This document shows, in pieces, positions 1 through 8,956 of a stretch of 64,000 nt of DNA. This DNA comes from an uncultured Draconibacterium sp. GTDB taxonomy: Bacteria; Bacteroidota; Bacteroidia; Bacteroidales; Prolixibacteraceae. The stretch is taken from positions 5,565,241 to 5,629,240 of the forward strand of contig NZ_OY782038.1 of the NCBI RefSeq assembly GCF_963677575.1, read 5' to 3'. The position numbers were made by a program, and so were the translations under genes. Numbering within the stretch: the stretch's first letter is position 1; every line of letters starts with the position of its first letter. Under the pieces are notes generated by a model. It did not search any database. It was not told the origin of the DNA and saw only the letters and a program-made list of their open reading frames with translations.

Positions 1-884
1 GAGATGTAATTGTCAACCTGATCTTTTGTTTCAAAACCTACAATCATCATATCAACACAACCTAATCCAAGAACAAATCGTAAAGCATTATCTATTTTTT
101 CACTGTCGTTTCGTAATTGACCGTTTCCAACAAGCTTCATTCCTATTACACCTTTTCCTGCCTGGTGCAATTGCTGAATTACCTCTACTACTTCTTGTGG
201 ATCGGGTTTGTCCATGGCAATTCCGTACGGATTGATTCGTGCGTGTAAAACATCAACCCACGGACTTTTAACGGCAGCTTTCATAGCATCTAACGAATGT
301 ACAGATACACCATGAGCTTTTATAATTCCTTTGGCTTTCAGGTTCGAAAGAATTTCCATTTGGGGCTTCAAGGTTTCTGTCCAGTCCTCGTCAACCATAC
401 AATGTATTTGTACTAAATCGATGTAATCGGTGTTCAGTTCTTTGCGGAAGCGGTCTACCACAACATCAGCATCGGGGCGTTCTTTCTCCGGAATTCCACT
501 CGGCCGCGTCCATATTTTTGTAGTAAGCGTTAGTTCTTCACGGTTCATTTCTGTCATCGCTTCGGCAAAAAGCCCGTGCGTGCCGTAAGTATCGGCCAAA
601 TCAAAATACCTGATCCCTTTATTGTAGGCGTGATGCAATAAACCGAGGCTGGTGTTTTTATCCTGCTTGGTAAGGAAACTGCTGCGGTTGGTAGCGTGTA
701 CTCCGGTTCCCATTCCCAGCAGTGTTGTTTTTATCCCTGAATTTCCCAACTCCACCAACTGAAAAGGATCGTGACTTCGGGCCGGAATATTGCCTGCATA
801 AATTGGATTTGAGAATAATACATGTGCCGTGCCCGCGCTAAGGGCTCCGATAAATTTCCGTCGATTCATTTGAAAGTTGGCCAT
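1..884 (-). CDS. Tat-exported aldo/keto reductase, C-terminus cut by window edge
   Basis: About 294 residues are visible and the frame stays open to the left edge. The start at 884 gives a twin-arginine leader (NRRKFIGALSAG, residues 7-18) and a second in-frame ATG lies at 869. The aldo/keto reductase tetrad can be read: Asp95 and Tyr100 in FDLADTYG, Lys123 in TTKIW and His161 in VQIHCM. Family members reduce or oxidise sugar and aldehyde carbonyls with NAD(P)H. The Tat leader implies the protein folds with cofactor in the cytoplasm before export, a common arrangement in Bacteroidota. The substrate cannot be read from sequence. It follows the FRG gene on the same strand with a 76-bp gap and could be co-transcribed. 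Confidence 0.9.
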   Translation of the reverse strand, partial: MANFQMNRRKFIGALSAGTAHVLFSNPIYAGNIPARSHDPFQLVELGNSGIKTTLLGMGTGVHATNRSSFLTKQDKNTSLGLLHHAYNKGIRYFDLADTYGTHGLFAEAMTEMNREELTLTTKIWTRPSGIPEKERPDADVVVDRFRKELNTDYIDLVQIHCMVDEDWTETLKPQMEILSNLKAKGIIKAHGVSVHSLDAMKAAVKSPWVDVLHARINPYGIAMDKPDPQEVVEVIQQLHQAGKGVIGMKLVGNGQLRNDSEKIDNALRFVLGLGCVDMMIVGFETKDQVDNYI

Positions 885-960
885 AAGGATATTTTTAAGT
901 CGTTTAAATTAAAACCGGGTGTAGCTGAATTTGTTGACAACAAATGGTTTATCCCGCTAA

Positions 961-1767
961 TTACAGTTTTGGTCGGTAATGTCGTTTTAACCAGCTTGCC
1001 AGGCCATCAAGTCCGGGGAAAAGTACCCGTTCAGTGATATTCGCCTGATCGAGTTTATCGCGTACTTCCCATTTTAATTCAGCCGGAATAATAATGCGCC
1101 GGTAAAGTTCGGGATGTTTTATCAGCCATTCATCTAAAACCGATGTGGCGCTTGTCATTACCGAAAACAGCGCAAATTGGTTTACAATCCGGTCGTCGAT
1201 CGATGGCGGTTCAAAAAACAAAGCATGTCCGCTTCCAATGGTCTCATCCAATTTCTGAATAGTAGGGAAAACAGATTCCAGCATTTCGACGGTGAAAGCA
1301 TTGCATTTCTCAAGTGTAAGCAAAGCTTTTAAAGGCTCAGGAATCAGGCGGTTTACTTGTACAAAATCTACTTTCCAAATCACGCCATCCAAATCATATT
1401 TTTCGGTGTTTGACGTAGCAAAATGCATGGCAATATATGGCGAGTAAGTCCAGTCGAGCAAACGTGTTGCCAATCCATGGTGCTGGGCAAGTACCAGTGC
1501 CCGAAGTGGAGTGTTCGCCAGCGAGAAATCGTCGATACGGGCATATTTACGGAAATTACGAAGCATGTGATATTCCAGTTCTGGCCGTTCCCCGCAATTG
1601 CGAACAAAGCTGTTCTCCAGTTTGTAATGGCAGTCGGAGAGGCCGCGAAATGCAAAGTCGGATCGAAAGCGGCCAAGATCCGGTTTCCACGACTGGTGGT
1701 AAACTTCCTGTGTTAATTCTTCCCAACTGTTAACCTGAATATCGTTTGATGTGATCTCGCAATTCAT
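961..1767 (-). CDS. FRG-domain protein
   Basis: The 268-residue protein has no signal peptide or membrane segment, so it is probably cytoplasmic. Residues about 35-130 match the FRG domain, named for its Phe-Arg-Gly motif (seen here as FAFRGLSD), and include the second hallmark block HHGLATRLLDWTYSP followed by AMHFAT. FRG domains are thought to be related to ADP-ribosyltransferase folds and occur alone or in toxin-like and defence-linked proteins, but most have no known function. The C-terminal half (residues 150-268) is a typical extension of single-domain FRG proteins. It is preceded on its strand by a hairpin terminator at 1806-1844, so it probably has its own promoter in 1768-1805 or is read through. 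Confidence 0.85.
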   Translation of the reverse strand: MNCEITSNDIQVNSWEELTQEVYHQSWKPDLGRFRSDFAFRGLSDCHYKLENSFVRNCGERPELEYHMLRNFRKYARIDDFSLANTPLRALVLAQHHGLATRLLDWTYSPYIAMHFATSNTEKYDLDGVIWKVDFVQVNRLIPEPLKALLTLEKCNAFTVEMLESVFPTIQKLDETIGSGHALFFEPPSIDDRIVNQFALFSVMTSATSVLDEWLIKHPELYRRIIIPAELKWEVRDKLDQANITERVLFPGLDGLASWLKRHYRPKL

Positions 1768-1805
1768 AATGCAATAGTTCAGAATTTAGAGTTATCTAAT
1801 GTACG

Positions 1806-1844
1806 AAAAAACAAAACAGGAAACCATTAAATGATTTCCTGTTT
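1806..1844 (-). terminator. Rho-independent terminator after the small membrane gene
   Basis: A perfect 10-bp inverted repeat (AAACAGGAAA at 1814-1823, TTTCCTGTTT at 1835-1844) is followed on the minus strand by a T-rich tail (TTTTGTTTTTT). It lies 40 bp after the stop of the minus-strand gene at 1885-2100. Confidence 0.8.
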
Positions 1845-1884
1845 GCTGCTTAATTCTTTGTTGTTTATTTCTATGAGGAGGGTG

Positions 1885-2100
1885 TTATTCCATACTTTCT
1901 TTGGAGACTGTTTTTTCTTTTTCCGGGGCGTCTTTTTCTGCTTCTGCTTCAAAAGATGTACATTTTTCGGGCTCAGTAGTTTTTACTTTATGTGTAATAA
2001 TTTTTTCCACCGGGTTTGATTTCTTCACCAGATCGATTTTGTTGCTGATCTTCAATCCGAGAATGTAAAAAATTGAGGAGATGAGGATAAGAGCTTTCAT
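1885..2100 (-). CDS. Small membrane-anchored protein of unknown function
   Basis: This 71-residue reading frame starts with a hydrophobic segment (ALILISSIFYILGL, residues 3-16) that would act as a membrane anchor or signal sequence. A lysine-rich stretch follows, then a strongly charged Glu/Lys tail (residues 42-71, for example EAEAEKDAPEKEK). I recognise no family. A strong terminator at 1806-1844 directly downstream on the same strand supports it as a real, independently transcribed gene. The charged low-complexity tail means a chance reading frame cannot be excluded. Confidence 0.5.
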   Translation of the reverse strand: MKALILISSIFYILGLKISNKIDLVKKSNPVEKIITHKVKTTEPEKCTSFEAEAEKDAPEKEKTVSKESME

Positions 2101-2278
2101 GGTGTTTTCTGTTTTAATTCGAACACCAATTTATGTAAACGTCAGTAAATACCGAAATTATATCTGTGAACGAACTGATTTACTCTGCCAACGACATTTT
2201 TAGCTCTGCGAAAGGATTCACTTGATCGATTATCGGTTTGTGCCGAACTGGAGAAATTTTATCGTATACGTGGAGCTT

Positions 2279-2980
2279 TTAGAGTTTCAGTTTTGCCAGG
2301 TAATCGTGATGCGTTCCTTTTTCCACTAAAGTACAGTTATAACCGATTTCGTTGGCAATAAGTTGCAGGGTGTTAAAATCGATAAAAAGCCAGTCGAACT
2401 GCGCCTTCTCTTTCCTAAAACTCACTTTGTACTGCATTTCGCCGTAGTAGTTGTTGTTGGCAATATCCACCCATTGCGACCCGTCTTCTTCCTCAAAAAG
2501 GTATTTAATATCCGACGAGTCAATTAAAACCTGTCCACCTTCCAACAGAAGACTTTTAAGGTGAGTCAGCAATTTTTTCAACCCTGCAATGGTGCCTCCA
2601 ATGCCCGATCCGTTCATTAGCAACAAAATGGTGTTGAATTGTTTTTCGTTGTACTCAAAAATATCGGCATGAACTACTTTTACAATTCCCTGTTTGCGCA
2701 TCACTTCAACCGAAACTTCCGATTTTTCGAGAGCCGTAACGCTGTAGCCTTTTTTCTGCAGAATGAGCGAATGACAACCCGCCGCTGCACCAATATCTAA
2801 AATGCGGCCTTTGCAATTTTTCAGTGCAACTTTTTCGATTTTTGGAAGTTCTTTCTCCTTGCGAAAAAAATACGATGGGGCAATAGTTTCGCCTTCGGTG
2901 TAGTTCGAATCTACTTGAATTTGAGGAGCTTTTCCTCGTTCAAAATATTCTTTAATGGCCAGGCCAATCGGATCATTCAT
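2279..2980 (-). CDS. Class I SAM-dependent methyltransferase
   Basis: The protein has 233 residues and no signal. The S-adenosylmethionine-binding motif I is clear (RILDIGAAAGCHS, around residues 59-71), followed by the acidic end of strand beta2 (VTALEKSEVS) and a motif-II-like region (VVHADIFEY, then TILLLMNGSGIGG). The layout is that of a Rossmann-fold class I methyltransferase with a short N-terminal extension (PIGLAIKEYFERG). The acceptor substrate cannot be deduced. Neighbours do not form an obvious pathway with it: a PhzF-like gene lies upstream 151 bp away and the small membrane gene downstream. Confidence 0.85.
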   Translation of the reverse strand: MNDPIGLAIKEYFERGKAPQIQVDSNYTEGETIAPSYFFRKEKELPKIEKVALKNCKGRILDIGAAAGCHSLILQKKGYSVTALEKSEVSVEVMRKQGIVKVVHADIFEYNEKQFNTILLLMNGSGIGGTIAGLKKLLTHLKSLLLEGGQVLIDSSDIKYLFEEEDGSQWVDIANNNYYGEMQYKVSFRKEKAQFDWLFIDFNTLQLIANEIGYNCTLVEKGTHHDYLAKLKL

Positions 2981-3131
2981 CTTTACTTATAACTATTGAA
3001 TTTGTGTGCGTTTTGCTTTTATCCTCACCAGAATATACGACTTTACTTTAAGTTAAGCTATACCTTTTTACAAATAAATTTGAATAAAGTTTAGGTGCTT
3101 CTTTCGAAATAAATACGAAAGGAATTAATGG

Positions 3132-3917
3132 CTAAATATTAATGGTTCCTACCAGATAAGTTACCGCTTTTCCGCCAATCTCGACGCGGTCGTCAAGATG
3201 CTTGCAATGTAGTACTCCACCTCTTTTCGATATCTGTTTCGCCAGCATATTTTGCTTGTTAAGTTGCTCCGACCAGTATGGAATTAACATGGTGTGTGCC
3301 GACCCGGTTACAGGATCTTCGTTAATACCTACTGATGGTGCAAAAAAGCGCGATACAAAGTCGTATTTCTCCGATTTGGCCGTACAAATTATGCCTCGCG
3401 AAGTAGCCTCTAACATTTTCGCAAAATCGGGCTCCAGGTTGTAAATGTCGTTTTCAGTTTTAAAAACCAACATCAGGTCTTCGCGGCCTTTAAAACATTC
3501 CTGCGGATGAATTCCAAACGCCGTTTTTAAATCGGAGTGAATATATTTGGCCTCCACTTCTGATGACGGGAAGTTTAATACCAACAGGTTGCCTTCTTTT
3601 TTTACACTCAGTTTTCCGCTTCTCGACTGAAAACAAATGCTATCGGCAGTGTAATTTAAGTGCTGAAACATAACATGCGAAGTTGCCAAAGTAGCATGAC
3701 CGCAAAGATCAACCTCGGCTTCGGGAGTAAACCAGCGAATATGGTAGCAGTTGTCTTTTTTTATAAAAAATGCTGTTTCTGAGAGGTTGTTTTCCTGTGC
3801 CAGTTTTTGCATGACATCATCCGGAAGCCACTTGTCATTTAGTGGAATTACGGCTGCGGGGTTTCCTTCAAATACTTTTTCGGCGAAGGCATCAACTTGG
3901 TATACAGTTAGGTTCAT
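3132..3917 (-). CDS. PhzF-family isomerase/epimerase-like protein
   Basis: Translated from 3917 the protein has 261 residues, the usual PhzF size, and begins MNLTVYQVDAFAEKVFEGNP, the family's N-terminal strand. The catalytic Glu block NNLSETAFFI, the DLCGHATLA motif and the C-terminal EDPVTGSAH motif are all present, so the active site looks intact. PhzF proteins catalyse proton-shift isomerisations; most stand-alone members have no assigned substrate, and no phenazine genes are nearby. The frame extends to an ATG at 3962, but 3917 is preferred because the homology starts there and a TAnnTTTG element (3942-3949, minus strand) lies between the two starts. Confidence 0.92.
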   Translation of the reverse strand: MNLTVYQVDAFAEKVFEGNPAAVIPLNDKWLPDDVMQKLAQENNLSETAFFIKKDNCYHIRWFTPEAEVDLCGHATLATSHVMFQHLNYTADSICFQSRSGKLSVKKEGNLLVLNFPSSEVEAKYIHSDLKTAFGIHPQECFKGREDLMLVFKTENDIYNLEPDFAKMLEATSRGIICTAKSEKYDFVSRFFAPSVGINEDPVTGSAHTMLIPYWSEQLNKQNMLAKQISKRGGVLHCKHLDDRVEIGGKAVTYLVGTINI

Positions 3918-3941
3918 ATAGTAACTAATTAAGTTGTAAGG

Positions 3942-3949
3942 CAAAGGTA
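3942..3949 (-). promoter_or_regulatory. Bacteroidota -7 element for the PhzF-like gene
   Basis: The minus strand reads TACCTTTG, an exact match to TAnnTTTG, ending 25 bp before the ATG at 3917. No good TTTG -33 box sits at the expected distance, so this is supported by the -7 element and position only. Confidence 0.45.
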
Positions 3950-4050
3950 ATCTATTGGTCACAATAGTTCATATCAACGGCGTCGCGCAACAAAGTTTTA
4001 ATGTTGCTTAAACATTACATTATGTAATTAATTAGGTATGTTGCTGTAAT

Positions 4051-6462
4051 TTAGAATTTTACCGTAAGTTTTAAGTTGAATTTTCTTGATGTAAGATAAT
4101 TAGGAACAGCATACTGGTCGCCATAAATACTTGATACCCAAAAATAGGAGATGGTATTGTTGATGTCCAGCAAGTTAAATACCTCGAGGCTTAGCGATAA
4201 ATCGGTAATATGCTTGAAGAACGGGCTATTTGAACGATTTGCCCGGCTAATAAATACCTTTGAAAATCCAAGGTCGATACGGCGGTAGGGCGGCATACGA
4301 AATACATCCTGGTAACGTTCGCCATTTGGCGGCCCGGTTGGAAGTCGTGCTCCGTAAAATCCTGACAATTGCATTTTGTAGCTTGGATTTCCCGGTAAAT
4401 AATCCTGGAAAAATAAACTAAAATTCATCCACTGATCAGTAGGGCGGGGAATCATTCCGTGCCCGTCGCCTTTTATATCTTCTTCGGTTTGCAGGAACGA
4501 TAAACTTGCCCACGATTGCAATCCGCTTACAAACTCACCATTAATTTTAAAATCAATCCCGGTAGCATAACCGGTTGCTTCTTGCTCAGCAAGGTAACGT
4601 ATGCGAACATTATCAATTTGGTAAGGAATCAGGCGGTTCATGTGTTTGTAGTAGGCCTCGGAAGTAAAACGAAACGGGCGATCCCAGGCAGTAAAAAGCA
4701 GGTCGGTGCCACCAACTACCTGAAACGAACGCTGTGCTTTCGAGTCGTAATTAATGTATCCGTCGCTTTGTTTCAGCTCCTTAAAAAACGGCGACTGATG
4801 ATACCATCCGGCCGATAAACGGAACGACATTTTTTTCTCCCATTCGGGGAAGTAACTTAATGTAGCGCGCGGACTAATGAGCAGTTCGTTGTTAAAATCC
4901 CAGTAATTGAATCGGACACCACCGGTGAGATACAAATCGCCATTTTGGGTGGGCATGCCCCAACTGTCCTGAATGTAACCGGTTATACGGTTTGAACTGA
5001 TTTTGTTTTTGGCAGTAAGTGTGTAAAACAAATTTACTTCGCTATCAGAATAAGGAATGGAATAACCGGCAGAATCGCGGTAGATCCATTCATTTAGCTC
5101 GTCGTTTATTTTTTCGTGCTGAAATTTAATTCCCCAGTTTAGCAGGTGTTTCTCTGAGTTTAATGCTCCTTTGTGCGAAAAGCTGTAAACTGTGGCATCC
5201 AGACTGTTTCGGGCATGATTGATAAAGGTCCCAACACCTAAATTCAGCGTGCTGTCGCCAAATTCATCCGAGCCCATATTGCGCTCCAACTGGTTTAGAT
5301 AGTACTGTCCCTGAATATCGTAAGTCTCTTTTTCTTTGGCATGGTAAGCTGATGCAATAAACTTCAGGTTCAGGTTGGCATTAGGATGATAATTAGCGGT
5401 TACCGCACCTAAATAGGTTTCAAAATCATCCTGTTCCTGCCCGTCAAAATAAATCCGGGTGTTTAGCGGATTTTGCCATGTTCCAAAAGTTGTTTCGCGG
5501 GTTTGAGGAATAAAATTGTATTGATTTTGTGCTACGTTACCCAAAAATGATAGGTCGAATTTTTCGTTAAACTGGTAAGTTATGTAGGTTTGAAAATCGA
5601 GAAATCGTGGATCGTACTCGCCTTCTTCATCCAAAGTCCCCAGCATGTAACGGTTGGTTTTGTAGCGGATTCCTGAGATATGCGAAAGTTTTCCGTTTAG
5701 CGCAACGTCTTCAAAATGCGCCGAAGCACCGAGCATGCTGACCGACGCCGATCCGCTAAAGTCGCTTGGTTTACGGTATTTTATATCGAGCACCGACGAC
5801 ATTTTATCGCCGTATTTGGCATTAAATCCACCTGCCGAAAAATCGATGGTAGAAACCATATCGCTGTTAATAAAGCTCAAACCTTCCTGTTGCCCCGAGC
5901 GAATCAGGAAAGGACGGTAAACCTCAACATCGTTTACATAAACCAGGTTTTCATCGAAATTACCACCACGCACGGTGTATTGCGAGCTTAACTCGTTATT
6001 TGACGAAACGCCGGGCAAGGTTTTTAATCCGGCTTCAATACCACCCGATGCACTCGAGATGGAGTTGAGAATCTTCGGATCGAGACTAACAATACTTCCG
6101 CCGTTGCGTCGCTGTTCTTTTACTATTATTTCTGCCAGTTCGAGATTGGTCTCGGGCATTGTAATTTGTTTGATAACTGTTTCTTCGCGATTGGCGTAAA
6201 CCGAATCTTGAAAGGTTTGATACCCCAGCGATGAAAAAATTACCGTGAGTTGTTTGCGCGCCGGAATACGAAGCAGGAATTCGCCGTCGGCAGTTGTTGT
6301 GGTTCCAAGGGTTGGATATTCTTTCAGTACCACATTTACCATATCAATCGGAACACCGTTCTGATCTTTGATAACACCTTTTAAAGTTGCATTGTTACTT
6401 TGCCCAAAAGCAATGATTTGGATTAGTAGTAAGAAGAATAGTAAGGTAAAGTTTTTCATCAT
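4051..6462 (-). CDS. TonB-dependent outer-membrane receptor with carboxypeptidase-like N-terminal domain
   Basis: Starting at 6462 (MMKNFTLLFFLLLIQ, a Sec signal ending IIAFGQ) gives about 803 residues. A carboxypeptidase-regulatory-like Ig domain (LKGVIKDQNGVPIDMVNVVL through SLGYQTF) occupies roughly residues 25-105. The plug follows (about 110-230: IEAGLKTLPGV, QYTVRGGNFDENLVYVNDVE, KYGDKMSSVLDIKY). The rest is beta-barrel ending in the short aromatic-terminated strand FNLKLTVKF. There is no SusD partner, so it is not a SusC pair member; this group imports small ligands of unknown identity. The sialate O-acetylesterase gene lies immediately upstream on the same strand, which may link the two. 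Confidence 0.9.
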   Translation of the reverse strand: MMKNFTLLFFLLLIQIIAFGQSNNATLKGVIKDQNGVPIDMVNVVLKEYPTLGTTTTADGEFLLRIPARKQLTVIFSSLGYQTFQDSVYANREETVIKQITMPETNLELAEIIVKEQRRNGGSIVSLDPKILNSISSASGGIEAGLKTLPGVSSNNELSSQYTVRGGNFDENLVYVNDVEVYRPFLIRSGQQEGLSFINSDMVSTIDFSAGGFNAKYGDKMSSVLDIKYRKPSDFSGSASVSMLGASAHFEDVALNGKLSHISGIRYKTNRYMLGTLDEEGEYDPRFLDFQTYITYQFNEKFDLSFLGNVAQNQYNFIPQTRETTFGTWQNPLNTRIYFDGQEQDDFETYLGAVTANYHPNANLNLKFIASAYHAKEKETYDIQGQYYLNQLERNMGSDEFGDSTLNLGVGTFINHARNSLDATVYSFSHKGALNSEKHLLNWGIKFQHEKINDELNEWIYRDSAGYSIPYSDSEVNLFYTLTAKNKISSNRITGYIQDSWGMPTQNGDLYLTGGVRFNYWDFNNELLISPRATLSYFPEWEKKMSFRLSAGWYHQSPFFKELKQSDGYINYDSKAQRSFQVVGGTDLLFTAWDRPFRFTSEAYYKHMNRLIPYQIDNVRIRYLAEQEATGYATGIDFKINGEFVSGLQSWASLSFLQTEEDIKGDGHGMIPRPTDQWMNFSLFFQDYLPGNPSYKMQLSGFYGARLPTGPPNGERYQDVFRMPPYRRIDLGFSKVFISRANRSNSPFFKHITDLSLSLEVFNLLDINNTISYFWVSSIYGDQYAVPNYLTSRKFNLKLTVKF

Positions 6463-6546
6463 TGGAACAAAACTAGGCAAACACGTTTTATAATGAACAT
6501 TATATTGATTAATAAATTGTGCGATCGGGATAATTTTATCTACAAT

Positions 6547-8559
6547 TTACTTAGTTATTCCCGGCCAGTCATCTGTTCTGAAAGGATTGGCTGGCAGCAA
6601 TTCCAGGTTGTACAGGTTCAAATCGTCGGGATTGTCGGCCCAGCCAAAACGCACTGCCACCGGATCGGTAACTGCGTACGAATAAACGACCACCGTATTT
6701 TTATTAATAATCTCGGCTTTTGCCCAATAAAATTCCCGATCGGTACCGGCAATTGAAAATGCTTTTACGTAGCCGTATTTGTCTTTTACTGCCAGTCCCG
6801 AACCTGTTTCACTGAACTTGATGTACGCTTTTCCTTCTTTAAACTCAACCGATTCAAAAGTTGGCCCGGTGTACACCACATTTTTATTGTAGGCTACTTT
6901 TAACGCATTTAACGCCAGTCGTTTTCCAACATCTTGTTTGTTACGCGGATGTATATTATCAGCTTCACCAATATCGATAGCCGATGCCATTCCGGTATTT
7001 GGCAAATCAAGTGTCATTGTTTGTGCCTCGCGCAACTCTGCCCATTCACTGTCCGCCGGTTTTTGCACCGGTTTCATATAATTTGCCAATTGTACATATA
7101 AGAACGGGAAATCGTCCTGATTCCAGTGTGCCCGCCAATCGTTTATCAGATTCGGAAATACACGCTGATATTGTTTTGCCCGGCTGGCATTTGATTCGCC
7201 CTGGTACCAGATAACACCTTTTATGCCGAATGGTACAATCGGATTGATCATACCGTTGTACAACAGTGTTGGATATGAGTTTGGTCCCAAATCGATATCC
7301 TGCATAACGGCTTTTGAAATTTTGAATTTCCAATTGCCCGAAATATCAATTTTTTCCTGCCCAATGGCCACGTACTGATCTTCAGGATCGCCCCAAATGC
7401 CACCACCGCCGCCAGTGTCGTTAACTCGAACAACGATCATGTTTTTCCCGGGATTCAAATATTTCTTGTCGATAGTGTAAATACGTTCTTTTTGGTACTG
7501 GTTTTCCGTTTTCCCAATTTCAATACCGTTTAGAAAAGTAATATCAGAATCGTCGATTTTACCCAAATGTAAGTTGAGGTTTGTTTGTGTTTGGTCTTCG
7601 GTAAGATCCAGTTCTTTTCGGTACCAGCCAATTCCGTCAATGTCAACATAACCTTGTTCTTCCCACAATCCGGGAGCAATTATATTACTCCAGTCTTTGT
7701 CGTTTAATTCCGGATCAGACCAAACGGGCTTTCCGTCTTGCATGCCTTCATCTTCAGTAGGAATCTTGCCGCCCAGTATTTTACGAATTTCGGCTTCTTT
7801 ATTTTTCCTGTATTCCTCAAGATTCATTTGTTGCAATTCAATCATGGGCTCTCTGAAAACCGGATCGTTTTGAATGGTCTGGGGACTTGTCCATGTTTCA
7901 GCAACGGTTCCTCCCCACGAACTGTGAATTAGTCCGATTGGAACGTCCAGATTTTCTTGCAAAGCTTTTCCGAAAAAATACCCGACAGCCGAAAAGTTAT
8001 GCGCTGTTTGAGGGGAACATTCCATCCATTCGCCACTTTCCATATCTTCTTCCGGAAATTGTGCCACACGTTTGGGAACTGTAAATAGCCTGATATTTGG
8101 GATATTGGCAGCAGCCACTTCTTCGTCGGCATTTCTTACCTGTGCCAGCGGCCATTCCATGTTCGATTGCCCCGAACATACCCAAACCTCGCCGATCATT
8201 ACATTGGTTAATGAAATAGTGTTTTTACCTTTTACTATCAAGGTGAAAGGTCCACCATATTTTTGTGCCGGTAATTTTGCCATCCATTTTTCATCCTTAT
8301 CTGTAATAACATTTGCACTACACAACCTTATAGTCATAGTGGTTTGTTCTCCGGTATTTTCGTTGGTTTTGTTTACGTATTCAATAAGAGAAATAGTGAT
8401 TGCCTCTCCCTTGTCGCCCCAGCCCCAAACCGGAATCTCAATACCCTGTTGCAAAACCATATTCGAACTGAAAATTTTAGGGAGTTTTACTTCAGCATGA
8501 ACATTAACAATAAGCGTGGCCAGAAAAATATATAGCAGGCAAATTTTTGTTTTCATCAT
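6547..8559 (-). CDS. Sialate O-acetylesterase (SGNH-type carbohydrate esterase)
   Basis: From the ATG at 8559 (MMKTKICLLYIFLATL, signal ending NVHA) the protein has about 670 residues. The nucleophile block CSGQSNMEW is near residue 130, GVIWYQGESNA near 450 and the Asp/His block DNIHPRNKQDVG near 535, so the Ser-Asp-His apparatus is complete. A galactose-binding-like beta-sandwich (LNDKDWSNIIAPG to MIVVRVNDTGGGG) is inserted at about residues 280-400, as is usual in the family. It would remove acetyl groups from sugars (sialate or other acetylated glycans) in the periplasm. The start at 8559 rather than 8580 is chosen because a -7 element at 8578-8585 would leave the upstream ATG outside the transcript. 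Confidence 0.92.
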   Translation of the reverse strand: MMKTKICLLYIFLATLIVNVHAEVKLPKIFSSNMVLQQGIEIPVWGWGDKGEAITISLIEYVNKTNENTGEQTTMTIRLCSANVITDKDEKWMAKLPAQKYGGPFTLIVKGKNTISLTNVMIGEVWVCSGQSNMEWPLAQVRNADEEVAAANIPNIRLFTVPKRVAQFPEEDMESGEWMECSPQTAHNFSAVGYFFGKALQENLDVPIGLIHSSWGGTVAETWTSPQTIQNDPVFREPMIELQQMNLEEYRKNKEAEIRKILGGKIPTEDEGMQDGKPVWSDPELNDKDWSNIIAPGLWEEQGYVDIDGIGWYRKELDLTEDQTQTNLNLHLGKIDDSDITFLNGIEIGKTENQYQKERIYTIDKKYLNPGKNMIVVRVNDTGGGGGIWGDPEDQYVAIGQEKIDISGNWKFKISKAVMQDIDLGPNSYPTLLYNGMINPIVPFGIKGVIWYQGESNASRAKQYQRVFPNLINDWRAHWNQDDFPFLYVQLANYMKPVQKPADSEWAELREAQTMTLDLPNTGMASAIDIGEADNIHPRNKQDVGKRLALNALKVAYNKNVVYTGPTFESVEFKEGKAYIKFSETGSGLAVKDKYGYVKAFSIAGTDREFYWAKAEIINKNTVVVYSYAVTDPVAVRFGWADNPDDLNLYNLELLPANPFRTDDWPGITK

Positions 8560-8577
8560 GATTAATTTTCGTTTTCT

Positions 8578-8585
8578 CAAAACTA
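8578..8585 (-). promoter_or_regulatory. Bacteroidota -7 element for the esterase gene
   Basis: The minus strand reads TAGTTTTG, matching TAnnTTTG, with its end 19 bp before the ATG at 8559. The -33 region is poor. If used, transcription begins only about a dozen bases before the start codon. Confidence 0.45.
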
Positions 8586-8659
8586 ATGAATTGAATGAAA
8601 TATTCAGCCAGTTTCGCTCGGGATAAATCTGAACTTACAAATAGAACGGTAGGGGAGAA

Positions 8660-8956
8660 TTAAAGTTTTCCTGATTTCCTGAAGTATTCTGAAATCGCTT
8701 CTACATATGTTTCGTAGGCATTAATTCCCTTTGGAGTAATGCTTAATGTGGTAAGCGGATAGTTTTTTCGAAACGACTTTTTAACCTTAATGTAACCACC
8801 CTCCTTGAGTTTTGTCATTTGAAAACTCAGGTTGCCTTTTGTAGTTTTTATATTTTCGAGCAAATACGAAAACTCGGCCGACTTCACATTTATCAGTATT
8901 GTCATTATTGCCAGCCGTACCTGCGAATGAAGTAATGGGTCGAGGTCTTTAAACAT
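8660..8956 (-). CDS. Winged-helix transcriptional regulator
   Basis: This 98-residue protein is a compact winged-helix domain: LHSQVRLAIMTILI (helix 1), AEFSYLLENIKTTKGNLSF (helices 2-3, the reader helix being TKGNLSFQMTKL), a basic wing (GGYIKVKKSFRKNYPLT) and a C-terminal helix. It matches the small MarR/ArsR-like regulators of Bacteroidota that act as dimers. Its ATG overlaps the end of the upstream membrane-protein gene by 8 bases (ATGTTTAA), so the two are translationally coupled and the regulator probably controls this operon. Confidence 0.88.
   Translation of the reverse strand: MFKDLDPLLHSQVRLAIMTILINVKSAEFSYLLENIKTTKGNLSFQMTKLKEGGYIKVKKSFRKNYPLTTLSITPKGINAYETYVEAISEYFRKSGKL

Noticed and set aside
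3986..4012. Inverted repeat GCAACA/TGTTGC downstream of the TonB receptor
   Set aside because: The stem is only 6 bp and the minus strand has no T run after it, so it does not qualify as a terminator.
8072..8500. 142-codon plus-strand frame inside the esterase gene
   Set aside because: It is the complement of a conserved esterase region containing the GQSNM nucleophile block and has no promoter.
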